Part shown: piece by piece, positions 44,090 to 52,681 of the stretch
How positions within the stretch are numbered: position 1 is the stretch's first letter
How the letters are laid out: each line of letters opens with the position of its first letter
DNA from: Selenomonadaceae bacterium
GTDB lineage: Bacteria > Bacillota > Negativicutes > Selenomonadales > Selenomonadaceae
DNA: 64,000 nt
Assembly: GCA_017549815.1 (NCBI GenBank)
Contig: JAFYNH010000092.1
Coordinates: 62,001-126,000, forward strand
Reading direction: 5' to 3'
Notes under the pieces: model-generated
Seen by the model: the letters and a program-made list of their open reading frames with translations, nothing else
Told to the model about the DNA's origin: nothing
The model's database searches: none
Translations under genes and position numbers: made by a program

Positions 44090-46114
44090 TCATTGAATAT
44101 CAACGTTGGTCGTGATTTGCCCGTCTCTTATCGTAAACATTATAAAGTTGGAAAGTGCACTGTCATCGGTCGGCGACATGAACTCAAAACAATAACCATA
44201 ATTGCCGTCGCCAAGCGGCTCATCCTTAATCTGCGTGTCTTCCGTAACCGTGAACGTGTCAACCTCAACTTTAGTAAAGTCGTTATCGTCGCCCGAAATC
44301 GTCATTCCATAATGAATCGTCGTAATTTCGTCGCCTGCGCGGAGCTTGATAAGGTCGCGGTCGCTCATGCCGTGATTGTCAATGCCCTTGCGTGCGCCGA
44401 GTATATAATATTTCTCGTCCGCATAAACATAGGCAACCAGCAAATTGCATTCGACGCCGTTAAGCCTAATAGGAATCGAATAAAGATTGTAGCCGTCATT
44501 CTCCGTCGTAATTTCGACGTAAACGGGGTGCCCGTCAAGCATTGGCCAAACGCCTCTGAAATTGTCCGTGAAAATGCCCTTATCCCAATCGGCGTTAATG
44601 TCGGCGTCGGAGCCTAAATAAAGAATTATGTCGTTTTCAACGCCAATGTAGGCAAGCTGACAGTGGACACTCGACAACAAATCCATTTGGTCGGCGTTAA
44701 GCTGAACGAAAGTATTGCCGTCTTTATCCATTTGAACTTCAAAATCTTCCAGCTGAGAAATTTGGAAAATCTCCTGCCTCTGCGCGGGCGGAGTCGTCGG
44801 CATAGGCGCGGGAGCTTCCGGAACTTCCGCATGTTCAACAAAATCCTTTACCTGTTCGGGAATCTCGCCATAAATCAAGTAGTAGTACAAAATTTTCTGC
44901 GGAAGAGGAGCCGACTCTTGATTGAGATAATTAACAAGGCTTTGTTCGTCGCCGCTGTAAGAATAGAAACTGGAAAGTCCGCCGCCTTTATTACGATAAG
45001 CACCGTTGATTCTGTAAACAACCGCATTGTCAACCGCGCTAATCAATCTGTCGCTAGTTTTGGGCAGAAGGGTTTTTGTGCTCGTCGCCAAGTCGATTAA
45101 GTCAACCATGTTAGTATAACCGGTTTGTCGATTGTTGCCGCCGTAATTCTCCGCATTGACCGCGCCGCGTCCGAAGTTGGAGAAAAAGTTTCTGGGGTTC
45201 TGATAAGCCGCTTTCAAAGCCTCAAGTCCGTATGCCTCATAAGCCTTGCGGAGTTCAGGCAAATTGTTGAAGTCGACGACTGAAAGCGTAACGGTATCTT
45301 CCAAATCGTATTCTGAACACGCCGAATAATAAGTATCGCAAATGACTTGTCCGAGTTTCGCGCCGCCCATAGCGGGATTTTCCGCCAAAGCTCCGAGCCA
45401 ACCCGTATAGTTCCAACCAAGCCCCGGCTCAACTTCTTCGGACGCCGTCATAAATTTCGCAAGCCCGTCAAGCGTGTTAAACGTGTCGTAAGTCGCCATT
45501 AAGCAAGCGTCAAAGCCAATCATTTCAAACGGCGGATTGTCAGTTGACGGTTGATGAGTCGCCGTAAAAGCATTGCGAATATCATTCAAGTCAAGATTAT
45601 TGCCCGTGCGTTCGTCAAAGCAAACACCTGCCGCCGAGCCGCCGCCGTGATCCCAAAATACAAAAACTCTGTGGTCGGCGGGAATTTGCGCACCGTAGCT
45701 AATGAAATCCGACAAAGTATTAACGTCGCCCATGTCGGCATCGGGCAAAGATTCAACCCTCTGCAAGCCGTCCGCGCTATAAAGATAACGCTCAACCGCG
45801 CCAGCAGTGACAACATTATTTTGCCATTGATTAGTTCCGCCCGTCTGAATCAAAACTTTTATGTTGGCGGGCAGTTTGACGTTCAAAATTTCTTGGAAGT
45901 CAGCAGACGCCGCGCCGCCTTCCGTCTCTAAGTCCGTGCCGCAAAGATACCAGTAAACGAGCCAAGTGTCCTCCGCTTTGTATTCGTCGGTAAAGGACGC
46001 CTTTTTAACTACCGGATCCAATTTTTCTTTAGGCTCGCTGTCGCAACCCATAATCGAGAAAGTCAGCGTGAGAAAAATTGTCAGCACGAAAAATCTTTGA
46101 ATCGCGTTGCGCAT
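44090..46114 (-). CDS. Clostripain-family (C11) cysteine peptidase, lipoprotein
   Basis: 674 residues. The N-terminus is a lipoprotein signal (LTIFLTLTFSIMGC, lipobox Cys at about residue 24). C11 features: TWLVYWYLCGTDLETEGG near the start, catalytic His in FWDHGGGSAAG, and catalytic Cys in IGFDACLMATYDTF. Family members cleave after basic residues, but the S1 acidic pocket cannot be judged here. After the peptidase domain comes a Pro-rich linker (PEAPAPMPTTPPA, residue about 430) and a beta-rich C-terminal domain. It sits with two DUF5105-type lipoproteins, suggesting an envelope-associated unit. Confidence 0.9.
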   Translation of the reverse strand: MRNAIQRFFVLTIFLTLTFSIMGCDSEPKEKLDPVVKKASFTDEYKAEDTWLVYWYLCGTDLETEGGAASADFQEILNVKLPANIKVLIQTGGTNQWQNNVVTAGAVERYLYSADGLQRVESLPDADMGDVNTLSDFISYGAQIPADHRVFVFWDHGGGSAAGVCFDERTGNNLDLNDIRNAFTATHQPSTDNPPFEMIGFDACLMATYDTFNTLDGLAKFMTASEEVEPGLGWNYTGWLGALAENPAMGGAKLGQVICDTYYSACSEYDLEDTVTLSVVDFNNLPELRKAYEAYGLEALKAAYQNPRNFFSNFGRGAVNAENYGGNNRQTGYTNMVDLIDLATSTKTLLPKTSDRLISAVDNAVVYRINGAYRNKGGGLSSFYSYSGDEQSLVNYLNQESAPLPQKILYYYLIYGEIPEQVKDFVEHAEVPEAPAPMPTTPPAQRQEIFQISQLEDFEVQMDKDGNTFVQLNADQMDLLSSVHCQLAYIGVENDIILYLGSDADINADWDKGIFTDNFRGVWPMLDGHPVYVEITTENDGYNLYSIPIRLNGVECNLLVAYVYADEKYYILGARKGIDNHGMSDRDLIKLRAGDEITTIHYGMTISGDDNDFTKVEVDTFTVTEDTQIKDEPLGDGNYGYCFEFMSPTDDSALSNFIMFTIRDGQITTNVDIQ

Positions 46115-46142
46115 AATTTCATCTCCCTTGTTAAAAAAAATG

Positions 46143-46178
46143 GCTAATGATTAGAAAACGCTAACCACTAACCACTAG
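46143..46178. repeat. Short degenerate heptamer repeat
   Basis: GCTAATGATTAG, then CTAACCA twice and CTAG, in the gap between the lipoprotein and clostripain-type genes. A weak member of the heptamer family. Confidence 0.55.
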
Positions 46179-46201
46179 AGATTTCGATTATTCGGAATGA
46201 A

Positions 46202-46909
46202 TTATTTCTGACCCGTCACGAATTTTGCAACAACTGCGGGGTCTGCGGGTGCCCAATACTTTTTGCCGTCGGAACCTTCAGCAACATTGCAAGTAACTTC
46301 GATGCTGGCTTCGGGATTGAGCGGGAATTCGTTAATGAACTTGTCGATTGATTCAAGCGCGAATTGTTGGAATTCGGGGCTTTCCTTAAGCTGTTCGTCG
46401 GTCAAGCCTTGAGCCTGAAGTTCGCCGTAAGCGGAACCGAGCGCGACCAAATCAGCATTACTTTCGGCAACTTGCGCTGCGCCTTCTTGATTGATTGTGG
46501 TTGCGGTGAGTTCAACAACGGGGTGTTCCTTGTCTTCCGTCTTGACGGTCGCCTTCATAGCCATTGCCGCATGAAGTTTTTCAATGTACTGCGCGGTCAT
46601 GGTTGCAACGCTCTCTTCGCTAAGCGGATACTGTTTGAAAGCGTCAATAATCGGCTTAATAACCTGCTCTTGAGCTTTTTCAATGTCGGCATCGGTCAGA
46701 CCTGCCGCCGCTTGATTTTCGTCTTCAATGACGCCATAAGCGTAAAGTTGAGCATAGGCGAGAACTGCTTTATCGGCAGTGCCCTCTACAACGACTTCAG
46801 CGGACTTTTCTTCTGGTTTAGCGGCACCTTCATCTTTCTTGCCGCCGCAACCAACCAAACTGAGCGTGAGCAAAACTGTCAACGCTCCAAATAAAATTTT
46901 TTTCAACAT
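46202..46909 (-). CDS. DUF5105-type lipoprotein
   Basis: 235 residues with a lipoprotein signal (FGALTVLLTLSLVGC, lipid Cys near residue 21) and a charged Lys/Glu linker. The body carries DKAVLAYAQLYAYGV, TVKTEDKEHPVVELTATT and SDGKKYWAPADP, which are shared position by position with the gene at 46959. DUF5105 lipoproteins are Firmicute envelope proteins of unknown function. The two are tandem paralogues, 49 bases apart, with a promoter ahead of the pair. Confidence 0.85.
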   Translation of the reverse strand: MLKKILFGALTVLLTLSLVGCGGKKDEGAAKPEEKSAEVVVEGTADKAVLAYAQLYAYGVIEDENQAAAGLTDADIEKAQEQVIKPIIDAFKQYPLSEESVATMTAQYIEKLHAAMAMKATVKTEDKEHPVVELTATTINQEGAAQVAESNADLVALGSAYGELQAQGLTDEQLKESPEFQQFALESIDKFINEFPLNPEASIEVTCNVAEGSDGKKYWAPADPAVVAKFVTGQK

Positions 46910-46958
46910 GAAGATTTACCTCCTGATAAATTGTATGAAAAATTTTTGTAATGCCAAA

Positions 46959-47618
46959 TTAATCTTGACCGCGAATAAAATTCTTGAAAACTTTTAAGTC
47001 TTTGGGAACCCAAAGGGTTTTTCCGTCGGAGCCTTGAACCGCCTCGCAAGTTACGTCCAAAGTTTTTTCGGGTTGCAAAGGAATATTGTCAATGTATTTT
47101 TCCAGCGCAGTCACCGCCAATTTCTGAACGTCAGCATTGCTTTTAAGTTGCTCGTCGGTTACGCCGTCGGCTTTGAGTTGTCCGACCATGCCGATTAACG
47201 CGATTAACTCGTCGTTAGAGAGTGCCGCCCTATTCGCGCCGACTTGATCAGGCGGAGTAGTTTTAAGCTCGACGACAGGATTTTTATCATCAGCCTTTTT
47301 AATCGTCACTTGGAATTTTATTTCGTCTTTGAATCGTGAATAGAACTTTTTAGAAATGGCAGATAAACTTTCTTCATTGAGCGGCGTAACGTCTTTGAAG
47401 GATTCGCTGAACGCCTCAATCATTTGCCCGCGAATGTTTTCCTTGTAAGCTTCGGAGAAACCCGCCGCCGCCAAGTGTTCGGAGTCGCCCTTCATGAAGA
47501 TTTCCGCATAAGCTAGGATTGCTTTATCGGGAGTGCCAGCAACTTTTTCTTCGCCGCCGCAACCCGCTATTAAAATCGCCGCCAAAGTCATCGCGCAGAT
47601 TAAAATCTTTTTGAGCAT
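46959..47618 (-). CDS. DUF5105-type lipoprotein, paralogue
   Basis: 219 residues with a lipoprotein signal (ICAMTLAAILIAGC). It repeats the plan of its neighbour: DKAILAYAEIFMKGD, TIKKADDKNPVVELKTTPPDQ, ADGVTDEQLKS and SDGKTLWVPKD. It lacks the Glu/Lys linker. The ATG has AGGAGG about 12 bases upstream. It is the first gene after the promoter at 47652-47679. Confidence 0.85.
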   Translation of the reverse strand: MLKKILICAMTLAAILIAGCGGEEKVAGTPDKAILAYAEIFMKGDSEHLAAAGFSEAYKENIRGQMIEAFSESFKDVTPLNEESLSAISKKFYSRFKDEIKFQVTIKKADDKNPVVELKTTPPDQVGANRAALSNDELIALIGMVGQLKADGVTDEQLKSNADVQKLAVTALEKYIDNIPLQPEKTLDVTCEAVQGSDGKTLWVPKDLKVFKNFIRGQD

Positions 47619-47651
47619 GAAAATTTTTTTCGCCTCCTTTCGTTCGCCCGC

Positions 47652-47679
47652 ATTATATCAGAAAATCTTTTGGTTGCAA
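47652..47679 (-). promoter_or_regulatory. Promoter of the lipoprotein pair
   Basis: Minus strand: TTGCAA (47674-47679), 16-base spacer, TATAAT (47652-47657) with a TGA directly before it (extended -10). Divergent from the dnaE promoter. Confidence 0.8.
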
Positions 47680-47686
47680 TAAGAAT

Positions 47687-47715
47687 TTGAACAATCTGCG
47701 CGGCTCTGGTATAAT
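47687..47715 (+). promoter_or_regulatory. Promoter of dnaE
   Basis: TTGAAC (47687-47692), 17-base spacer, TATAAT (47710-47715) preceded by TGG, an extended -10. The GTG start follows about 33 bases later. Confidence 0.85.
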
Positions 47716-47747
47716 TTTATAAAAAAGTGGCAAGGAGGAAGTGATAA

Positions 47748-50700
47748 GTGGTCAGTGAAAAAAATTTTGTTCATCTGCACGTTCACACCGAATACAGCTT
47801 GCTTGACGGCGCGGCTCGTATTAACGACCTCCTCGACGCGGCTAAAAATTTCGGCATGAATTCACTCGCCATAACGGATCACGGCACAATGTACGGCGTC
47901 ATAGATTTTTACAAGGCGGCTCAAAAGCGCGGCATTAAACCGATTATTGGCTGTGAATTTTATGTTGCGCCGCAATCGCGTTTCGACCGTGAGAAGATTG
48001 ACGGCAAAAAATATTTCCATTTAATCTTGCTTGCCGAGAATAATACTGGCTATAAAAATTTGGTAAAGCTGGCGAGTTTAGCGGGCACGGAAGGTTTTTA
48101 TTATCGTCCGCGTGTCGACAAAGACATTTTGCGCAAATATCACGAAGGACTAATCGCCTTGAGTGCGTGCGTTGCTGGAGAAATTCCCCGCGCAATTCTC
48201 AAGGACGATTTTTTTCATGCTAAGGAATTGATTCAGGAGTACGTGGAAATTTTCGGGCGTGAGAATTTTTTTTTAGAAATACAAAATCACGGGCTTGAAG
48301 ATGAACGGAAAGTTCGTGACGCCCTTAAAAATTTTTCTGCCGAATTGAATATCCCACTTGTCGCAACTAACGATTCTCATTACGTCCGCCGCGAAGATAG
48401 CCAATTTCATGATTTATTGCTTTGCATTCAAACGGGCAAGACGATTAATGACGAGCAACGATTAAAATTTTCTTCGGACGATTATTATTTGAAGTCGGCA
48501 GAAGAAATGCGCGAACTTTTCCCCGACGCGCCTGACGCTTGCGATAACACTTTAAAAATCGCCGAGCGTTGTAACGTCACGATTGACTTTGGCAAATTTC
48601 AAATGCCCGAATTCCCTTTGCCCCCTGCCCCTCAACCCTTAACCCCTCAAAAATATCTGCGCGACCTCTGCTATAAAAAAATTCCCGAACGCTACGAAAC
48701 TTTGACGGACGAAATTAAGGCGCGGCTTGATTACGAACTGGAAATTATTCACGGCATGGGCTACGATGGCTACTTTTTAATCGTTTGGGACTTCATAAAT
48801 TTTGCTCGCCGTAAAAAAATCCCTGTCGGTCCCGGACGTGGCTCGGCGGCAGGAAGTCTTGTCGCTTACGTCTTGGAAATTACAGAACTTGACCCGATTA
48901 AACATAATCTGCTTTTTGAACGCTTTTTAAATCCCGAACGTGTCACGCTCCCCGATATTGACGTTGACTTGTGCTATATTCGCCGCGATGAAGTTATTGA
49001 ATATGTTCGCAAACGCTATGGCGCAGAGCACGTTTCGCAAATCGTGACGTTCGGGACGTTGCAGGCTAAGGCGGCGATTCGTGACGTTGTTCGCGTTTTA
49101 GCTGTTCCCTACGCCGAAGGCTCGCGGCTCGTCAAAATGATTCCGAACGTCCTAAACATTACGCTTGATGACGCCCTTAAAAAATCTAAAGACCTGCGCG
49201 GCGAATATGAAAATAATCACGACTCCAGAAAAATTATCGACTTTGCAAAAAAGTTGGAAGGATTACCGCGTCATTCGTCGGTACACGCGGCGGGCGTCGT
49301 TATCTCAAAATTGCCGCTCGATGAAATTGTCCCGTTGCAAATTTCAAACGGCGCAGTCGTCACGCAATACGATAAAGACAAAATCGAAGAACTCGGCTTG
49401 CTGAAAATGGACTTTCTCGGCTTGCGGACGCTAACGACAATCGCGGCGGCTTTAGAAAACATAAAGAAAACACGCGGCATTGAACTAGATTTGAATAAAA
49501 TTCCGTTGCGCGACGAACTTACAGCAAAAATGTTAAAGGCGGGCGAAACTGGCGCGATTTTTCAAATGGAATCGAAGGGCATGACGACGTTGGTTAAAGA
49601 ATTGCAACCCGAAGGCTTTGAGGACTTAATCCCGACAGTCGCGCTATATCGACCGGGACCGTTAGGGTCGGGCATGGTTGAAGATTTTATCGCGGGCAGA
49701 CACGGACGCAAAATCAAAGAATATTTGCACCCGAAACTTGAGCCGATACTCAAAGAAACTTTCGGCGTCATTTTATATCAAGAACAGGTAATGCAAATCG
49801 TGCAGACGTTGGCGGGATTTACGCTGGGGCAAGCGGACATTTTGCGTCGGGCAATGAGCAAGAAAAAAGCAGATATATTGCTCGCGCAGAAGGAAAATTT
49901 TTTAAGAGGTTGCGAATCAAACGGCGTCGAAAAAATTTTGGCGGATAAAATTTTTGAACTGTTGAGCCACTTCGCGGACTACGGATTTAACAAATCGCAC
50001 TCGGCGGCATATGGCTTGTTGGCGTGGCAGACGGCTTATCTTAAAGCGCATTATCCCGCAGAATTTATGACGGCAATGATGTCGGGCACGGCGGACGCTT
50101 ATAAAGTTTCGTCTTATATCGAGATTGCGCGGCGAATGCGGATAAAAGTTTTGGCACCCGATATAAACTTGAGCGAGGCGTATTTTACGATAGACGGCGC
50201 GGCGATTCGCTTTGGCTTGTCGGCGATAAAGACGGTGGGCGAAGTTACGACTAACAGCATTATTTACGAACGCGAATTCGGCGGGAAATTTAAATCGCTT
50301 GTAGATTTTTGCGGGCGAATAGAATTCAGAAATATTACGCGGCGCGGGCTGGAGAATTTGATAAAATGCGGCGCGTTTGACAGCTTAGATAAAAGGCGCA
50401 CGGCTTTATTGGCGTCGCTTGATTCTGCGATAGAGGCGGGCGCGAAAATATATAATGAGCGTCGGAGCGGCGCAATGAATCTTTTTGGCGAAGACGAATT
50501 CCCCGACCCTGTTAATAAAATTCCCAACGTTAAGGAACGCTCCAAGAAAGAAATTTTGTTATGGGAAAAGGAGACGTTAGGGCTTTACATTTCGGGGCAT
50601 CCGCTTGACGATTTTCGCGAAAAACTTTCCAACCTTACGACGAGCGAAGAGCTTAGCGACGAAAAATTTTCCAATAAGCGCGTAAAAGTCGGCGGGCTGA

Positions 50701-51140
50701 TTACGGAGGTAAAAAGATTTACGACTAAGCGCGGCGATACAATGGCTTATCTGAAGTTGGAAGATTTTAGCGGCACGATTGACGTTACGTTGTTTCCGAA
50801 TCTTTTTTATCAGACAATGAAAATCGCGCAGGTTGATATGATTGTCGTTATTGAGGGGCGCGTCGACAATTCGGGCGACTCACTTCAAATTTTGGCTGAC
50901 AAAGTTTTAATGGCGGAAGATTATGAGGCGGATTTTTGGCTAACGATACCTGCGCGGCTCGAAAATCCCGCGACGTTTGACGGACTTAAAAAAATTTTTA
51001 CTGAACATGCGGGCGACAGTCGAATTTTCCTAAACAGGAACGGCGTATGGAAAAAACTCGACGTAAAAATTTCTGACGGCTCCGAACTACGCGAGGAGCT
51101 TAAAAATTTACTCGGCGCAGAAAATGTTCGCTTGTATTAA
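47748..51140 (+). CDS. dnaE: DNA polymerase III alpha subunit, DnaE
   Basis: 1,130 residues from a GTG with AAGGAGG upstream. Domains in order: PHP (HLHVHTEYSLLDGAARI at 9-25; ITDHGTMYG), the polymerase core with GPGRGSAAGSLVAYVL and the catalytic LPDIDVDLC (two Asp) and KMDFLGL (third Asp), helix-hairpin-helix (AMSKKKAD region, later FNKSHSAAYGLLAWQ), and the OB fold (VKVGGLITEVKRFTTKRGDTMAYLKLED). This is the replicative polymerase type of Gram-negatives and one of two in Firmicutes. Codons around residue 293-302 (LPPAPQPLTPQ) come from a C-rich heptamer-like tract that looks inserted (48621-48650). Confidence 0.97.
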   Translation: MVSEKNFVHLHVHTEYSLLDGAARINDLLDAAKNFGMNSLAITDHGTMYGVIDFYKAAQKRGIKPIIGCEFYVAPQSRFDREKIDGKKYFHLILLAENNTGYKNLVKLASLAGTEGFYYRPRVDKDILRKYHEGLIALSACVAGEIPRAILKDDFFHAKELIQEYVEIFGRENFFLEIQNHGLEDERKVRDALKNFSAELNIPLVATNDSHYVRREDSQFHDLLLCIQTGKTINDEQRLKFSSDDYYLKSAEEMRELFPDAPDACDNTLKIAERCNVTIDFGKFQMPEFPLPPAPQPLTPQKYLRDLCYKKIPERYETLTDEIKARLDYELEIIHGMGYDGYFLIVWDFINFARRKKIPVGPGRGSAAGSLVAYVLEITELDPIKHNLLFERFLNPERVTLPDIDVDLCYIRRDEVIEYVRKRYGAEHVSQIVTFGTLQAKAAIRDVVRVLAVPYAEGSRLVKMIPNVLNITLDDALKKSKDLRGEYENNHDSRKIIDFAKKLEGLPRHSSVHAAGVVISKLPLDEIVPLQISNGAVVTQYDKDKIEELGLLKMDFLGLRTLTTIAAALENIKKTRGIELDLNKIPLRDELTAKMLKAGETGAIFQMESKGMTTLVKELQPEGFEDLIPTVALYRPGPLGSGMVEDFIAGRHGRKIKEYLHPKLEPILKETFGVILYQEQVMQIVQTLAGFTLGQADILRRAMSKKKADILLAQKENFLRGCESNGVEKILADKIFELLSHFADYGFNKSHSAAYGLLAWQTAYLKAHYPAEFMTAMMSGTADAYKVSSYIEIARRMRIKVLAPDINLSEAYFTIDGAAIRFGLSAIKTVGEVTTNSIIYEREFGGKFKSLVDFCGRIEFRNITRRGLENLIKCGAFDSLDKRRTALLASLDSAIEAGAKIYNERRSGAMNLFGEDEFPDPVNKIPNVKERSKKEILLWEKETLGLYISGHPLDDFREKLSNLTTSEELSDEKFSNKRVKVGGLITEVKRFTTKRGDTMAYLKLEDFSGTIDVTLFPNLFYQTMKIAQVDMIVVIEGRVDNSGDSLQILADKVLMAEDYEADFWLTIPARLENPATFDGLKKIFTEHAGDSRIFLNRNGVWKKLDVKISDGSELREELKNLLGAENVRLY
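48621..48650 (+). repeat. Heptamer-like tract inside dnaE
   Basis: CCCCTGC, CCCTCAA, CCCTTAA, CCCCTCA in tandem within the coding sequence, encoding a Pro-rich linker. It resembles the C-rich strand of the intergenic 7-mers (CCCTAAT). The reading frame is kept. Confidence 0.6.
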
Positions 51141-51247
51141 AAACTTGATTAAAGCTGCGAAATGTTTTAAATTATGTCGAAGCGTCCGATTCCTGATTTT
51201 TGCTCGAAGACGTTTCGGCTTAAATTTTCTTGCAGAGGTGATTTTGT

Positions 51248-52663
51248 TTGGAAACATTTTGCATAGCTTTGGCGATAATCGGCTTAATGATGTTTGCTTA
51301 TCGCGGCTGGTCGATAATTTTAATCGCGCCGTTCTTCGCCATAATCGCAGCACTTGTCAGCGAATTTGGAATCATGCCGACATACAGCGAACTTTACATG
51401 ACGCGCTTAGCGGAGTACACGAAAACTTATTACCCCGTCTTTTTATTCGGGGCGGTTTTTGCGCGGCTAATGGAAAAGGGCGGCTTAGCGTCGGCGATAG
51501 CAGGAAAAATTATCTCGATACTTGGCGAAACGCGAGCAGTTTTAGCGGTAATTCTCGGCTGTGCGGCTCTGACTTACGGCGGACTCAGCGTCTTTGTCGT
51601 GGCGTTCGTCATGTATCCTTTCGGCGCGGAAATTTTTCGCAAGGCAAATATCCCAAAAAAATTATTGCCCGCAACGCTCTGGATGGGAATATTTTCCTTT
51701 GCAATGGTCGCAATGCCGGGTACGCCGCAAATTCAAAATATTATCCCGTCATCGTATTTCGGAACGTCAACATGGGCGGGCGTCGGACTTGGCATTTTCG
51801 CGACGATAGTTTTTATGGCAATGAGCATGGGCTGGTTGACTTTCCGCGCTAAAAAATTACAGGAGGCGGGCGAAGGTTACGGCGAAGTTTCGGAGAAAAA
51901 ACAGCGCAAGGATAGGCTCCTTCCCGATTGGAAATTGGCATTGGTACCGCTGTTAATGGTTATCGTCATCAATGTAATTTTGAGCAATCCGTTTCATTGG
52001 GAATGGGGCTTTCATTGGGACGAGGCAAGCCTTGAAAAATTTTCACCGTTGCATTTGAGTTTATTGGCGGCGAGCGTCGGAAAAATTCAAGCCATTTGGT
52101 CAATCAGCGTAGCATTGATTTTGAGTTCGATAGCGGCGGCTTATATTGGTCGCAGAAAATTTATGCGCGGCGGAGAAAATATTTTGTCGACGATAAATTA
52201 CGGGGCTGTTTCTTCGTGCGCGGCGGTTTTAAATGTTGCGTCGGGCTTTGCGTTCGGCTCGGTTATGGTGAGTATGCCGGGCTTTTTGCCGATTAAAGAA
52301 ATTCTTATCGGCATTGGCGACAGCGCAGGTCCTTTAGTTTCGGCGGTTATTACGACGAATATTATGGGCGGTATAACTGGCTCGGCGTCGGGCGGCTTGA
52401 CAATCGCTTTGAGTATGCTTGGCGAAACTTGGTCGCAAATGGCGGCGGCGCAAGGCATACCGCTTGAGGCATTGCACAGAATCATTGCGATAGCGTCAAT
52501 CGGAATCGACCCAGTTCCGCATTGCGGCGCACTCGTCACGTTGCTTGCGATTTGCGGACTCACTCACAAGGAAGCTTATTACGACATAATCGTTTTAATG
52601 GGCTTAAAATTTTTCGTGCCGTTCCTGTGCATTTTATTTTACATGCTGACAGGAATCGCTTAA
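51248..52663 (+). CDS. GntP-type permease
   Basis: 471 residues, about 12 hydrophobic segments. Started at TTG (51248) with GAGGTGA six bases upstream. GntP/citrate-type features: LIAPFFAIIAALVSE, YYPVFLFGAVFARLMEKGGLA, LTYGGLSVFVVAFVMYPFG, AMPGTPQIQNIIPSS and GGITGSASGGLTIALSML. The family imports gluconate, lactate or other organic acids with protons; the substrate is not evident. The gap to dnaE (107 bases) shows no clear terminator. The SHMT-like gene follows by 18 bases. Confidence 0.85.
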   Translation: METFCIALAIIGLMMFAYRGWSIILIAPFFAIIAALVSEFGIMPTYSELYMTRLAEYTKTYYPVFLFGAVFARLMEKGGLASAIAGKIISILGETRAVLAVILGCAALTYGGLSVFVVAFVMYPFGAEIFRKANIPKKLLPATLWMGIFSFAMVAMPGTPQIQNIIPSSYFGTSTWAGVGLGIFATIVFMAMSMGWLTFRAKKLQEAGEGYGEVSEKKQRKDRLLPDWKLALVPLLMVIVINVILSNPFHWEWGFHWDEASLEKFSPLHLSLLAASVGKIQAIWSISVALILSSIAAAYIGRRKFMRGGENILSTINYGAVSSCAAVLNVASGFAFGSVMVSMPGFLPIKEILIGIGDSAGPLVSAVITTNIMGGITGSASGGLTIALSMLGETWSQMAAAQGIPLEALHRIIAIASIGIDPVPHCGALVTLLAICGLTHKEAYYDIIVLMGLKFFVPFLCILFYMLTGIA

Positions 52664-52681
52664 GAGGAGGCGATTTTTATC

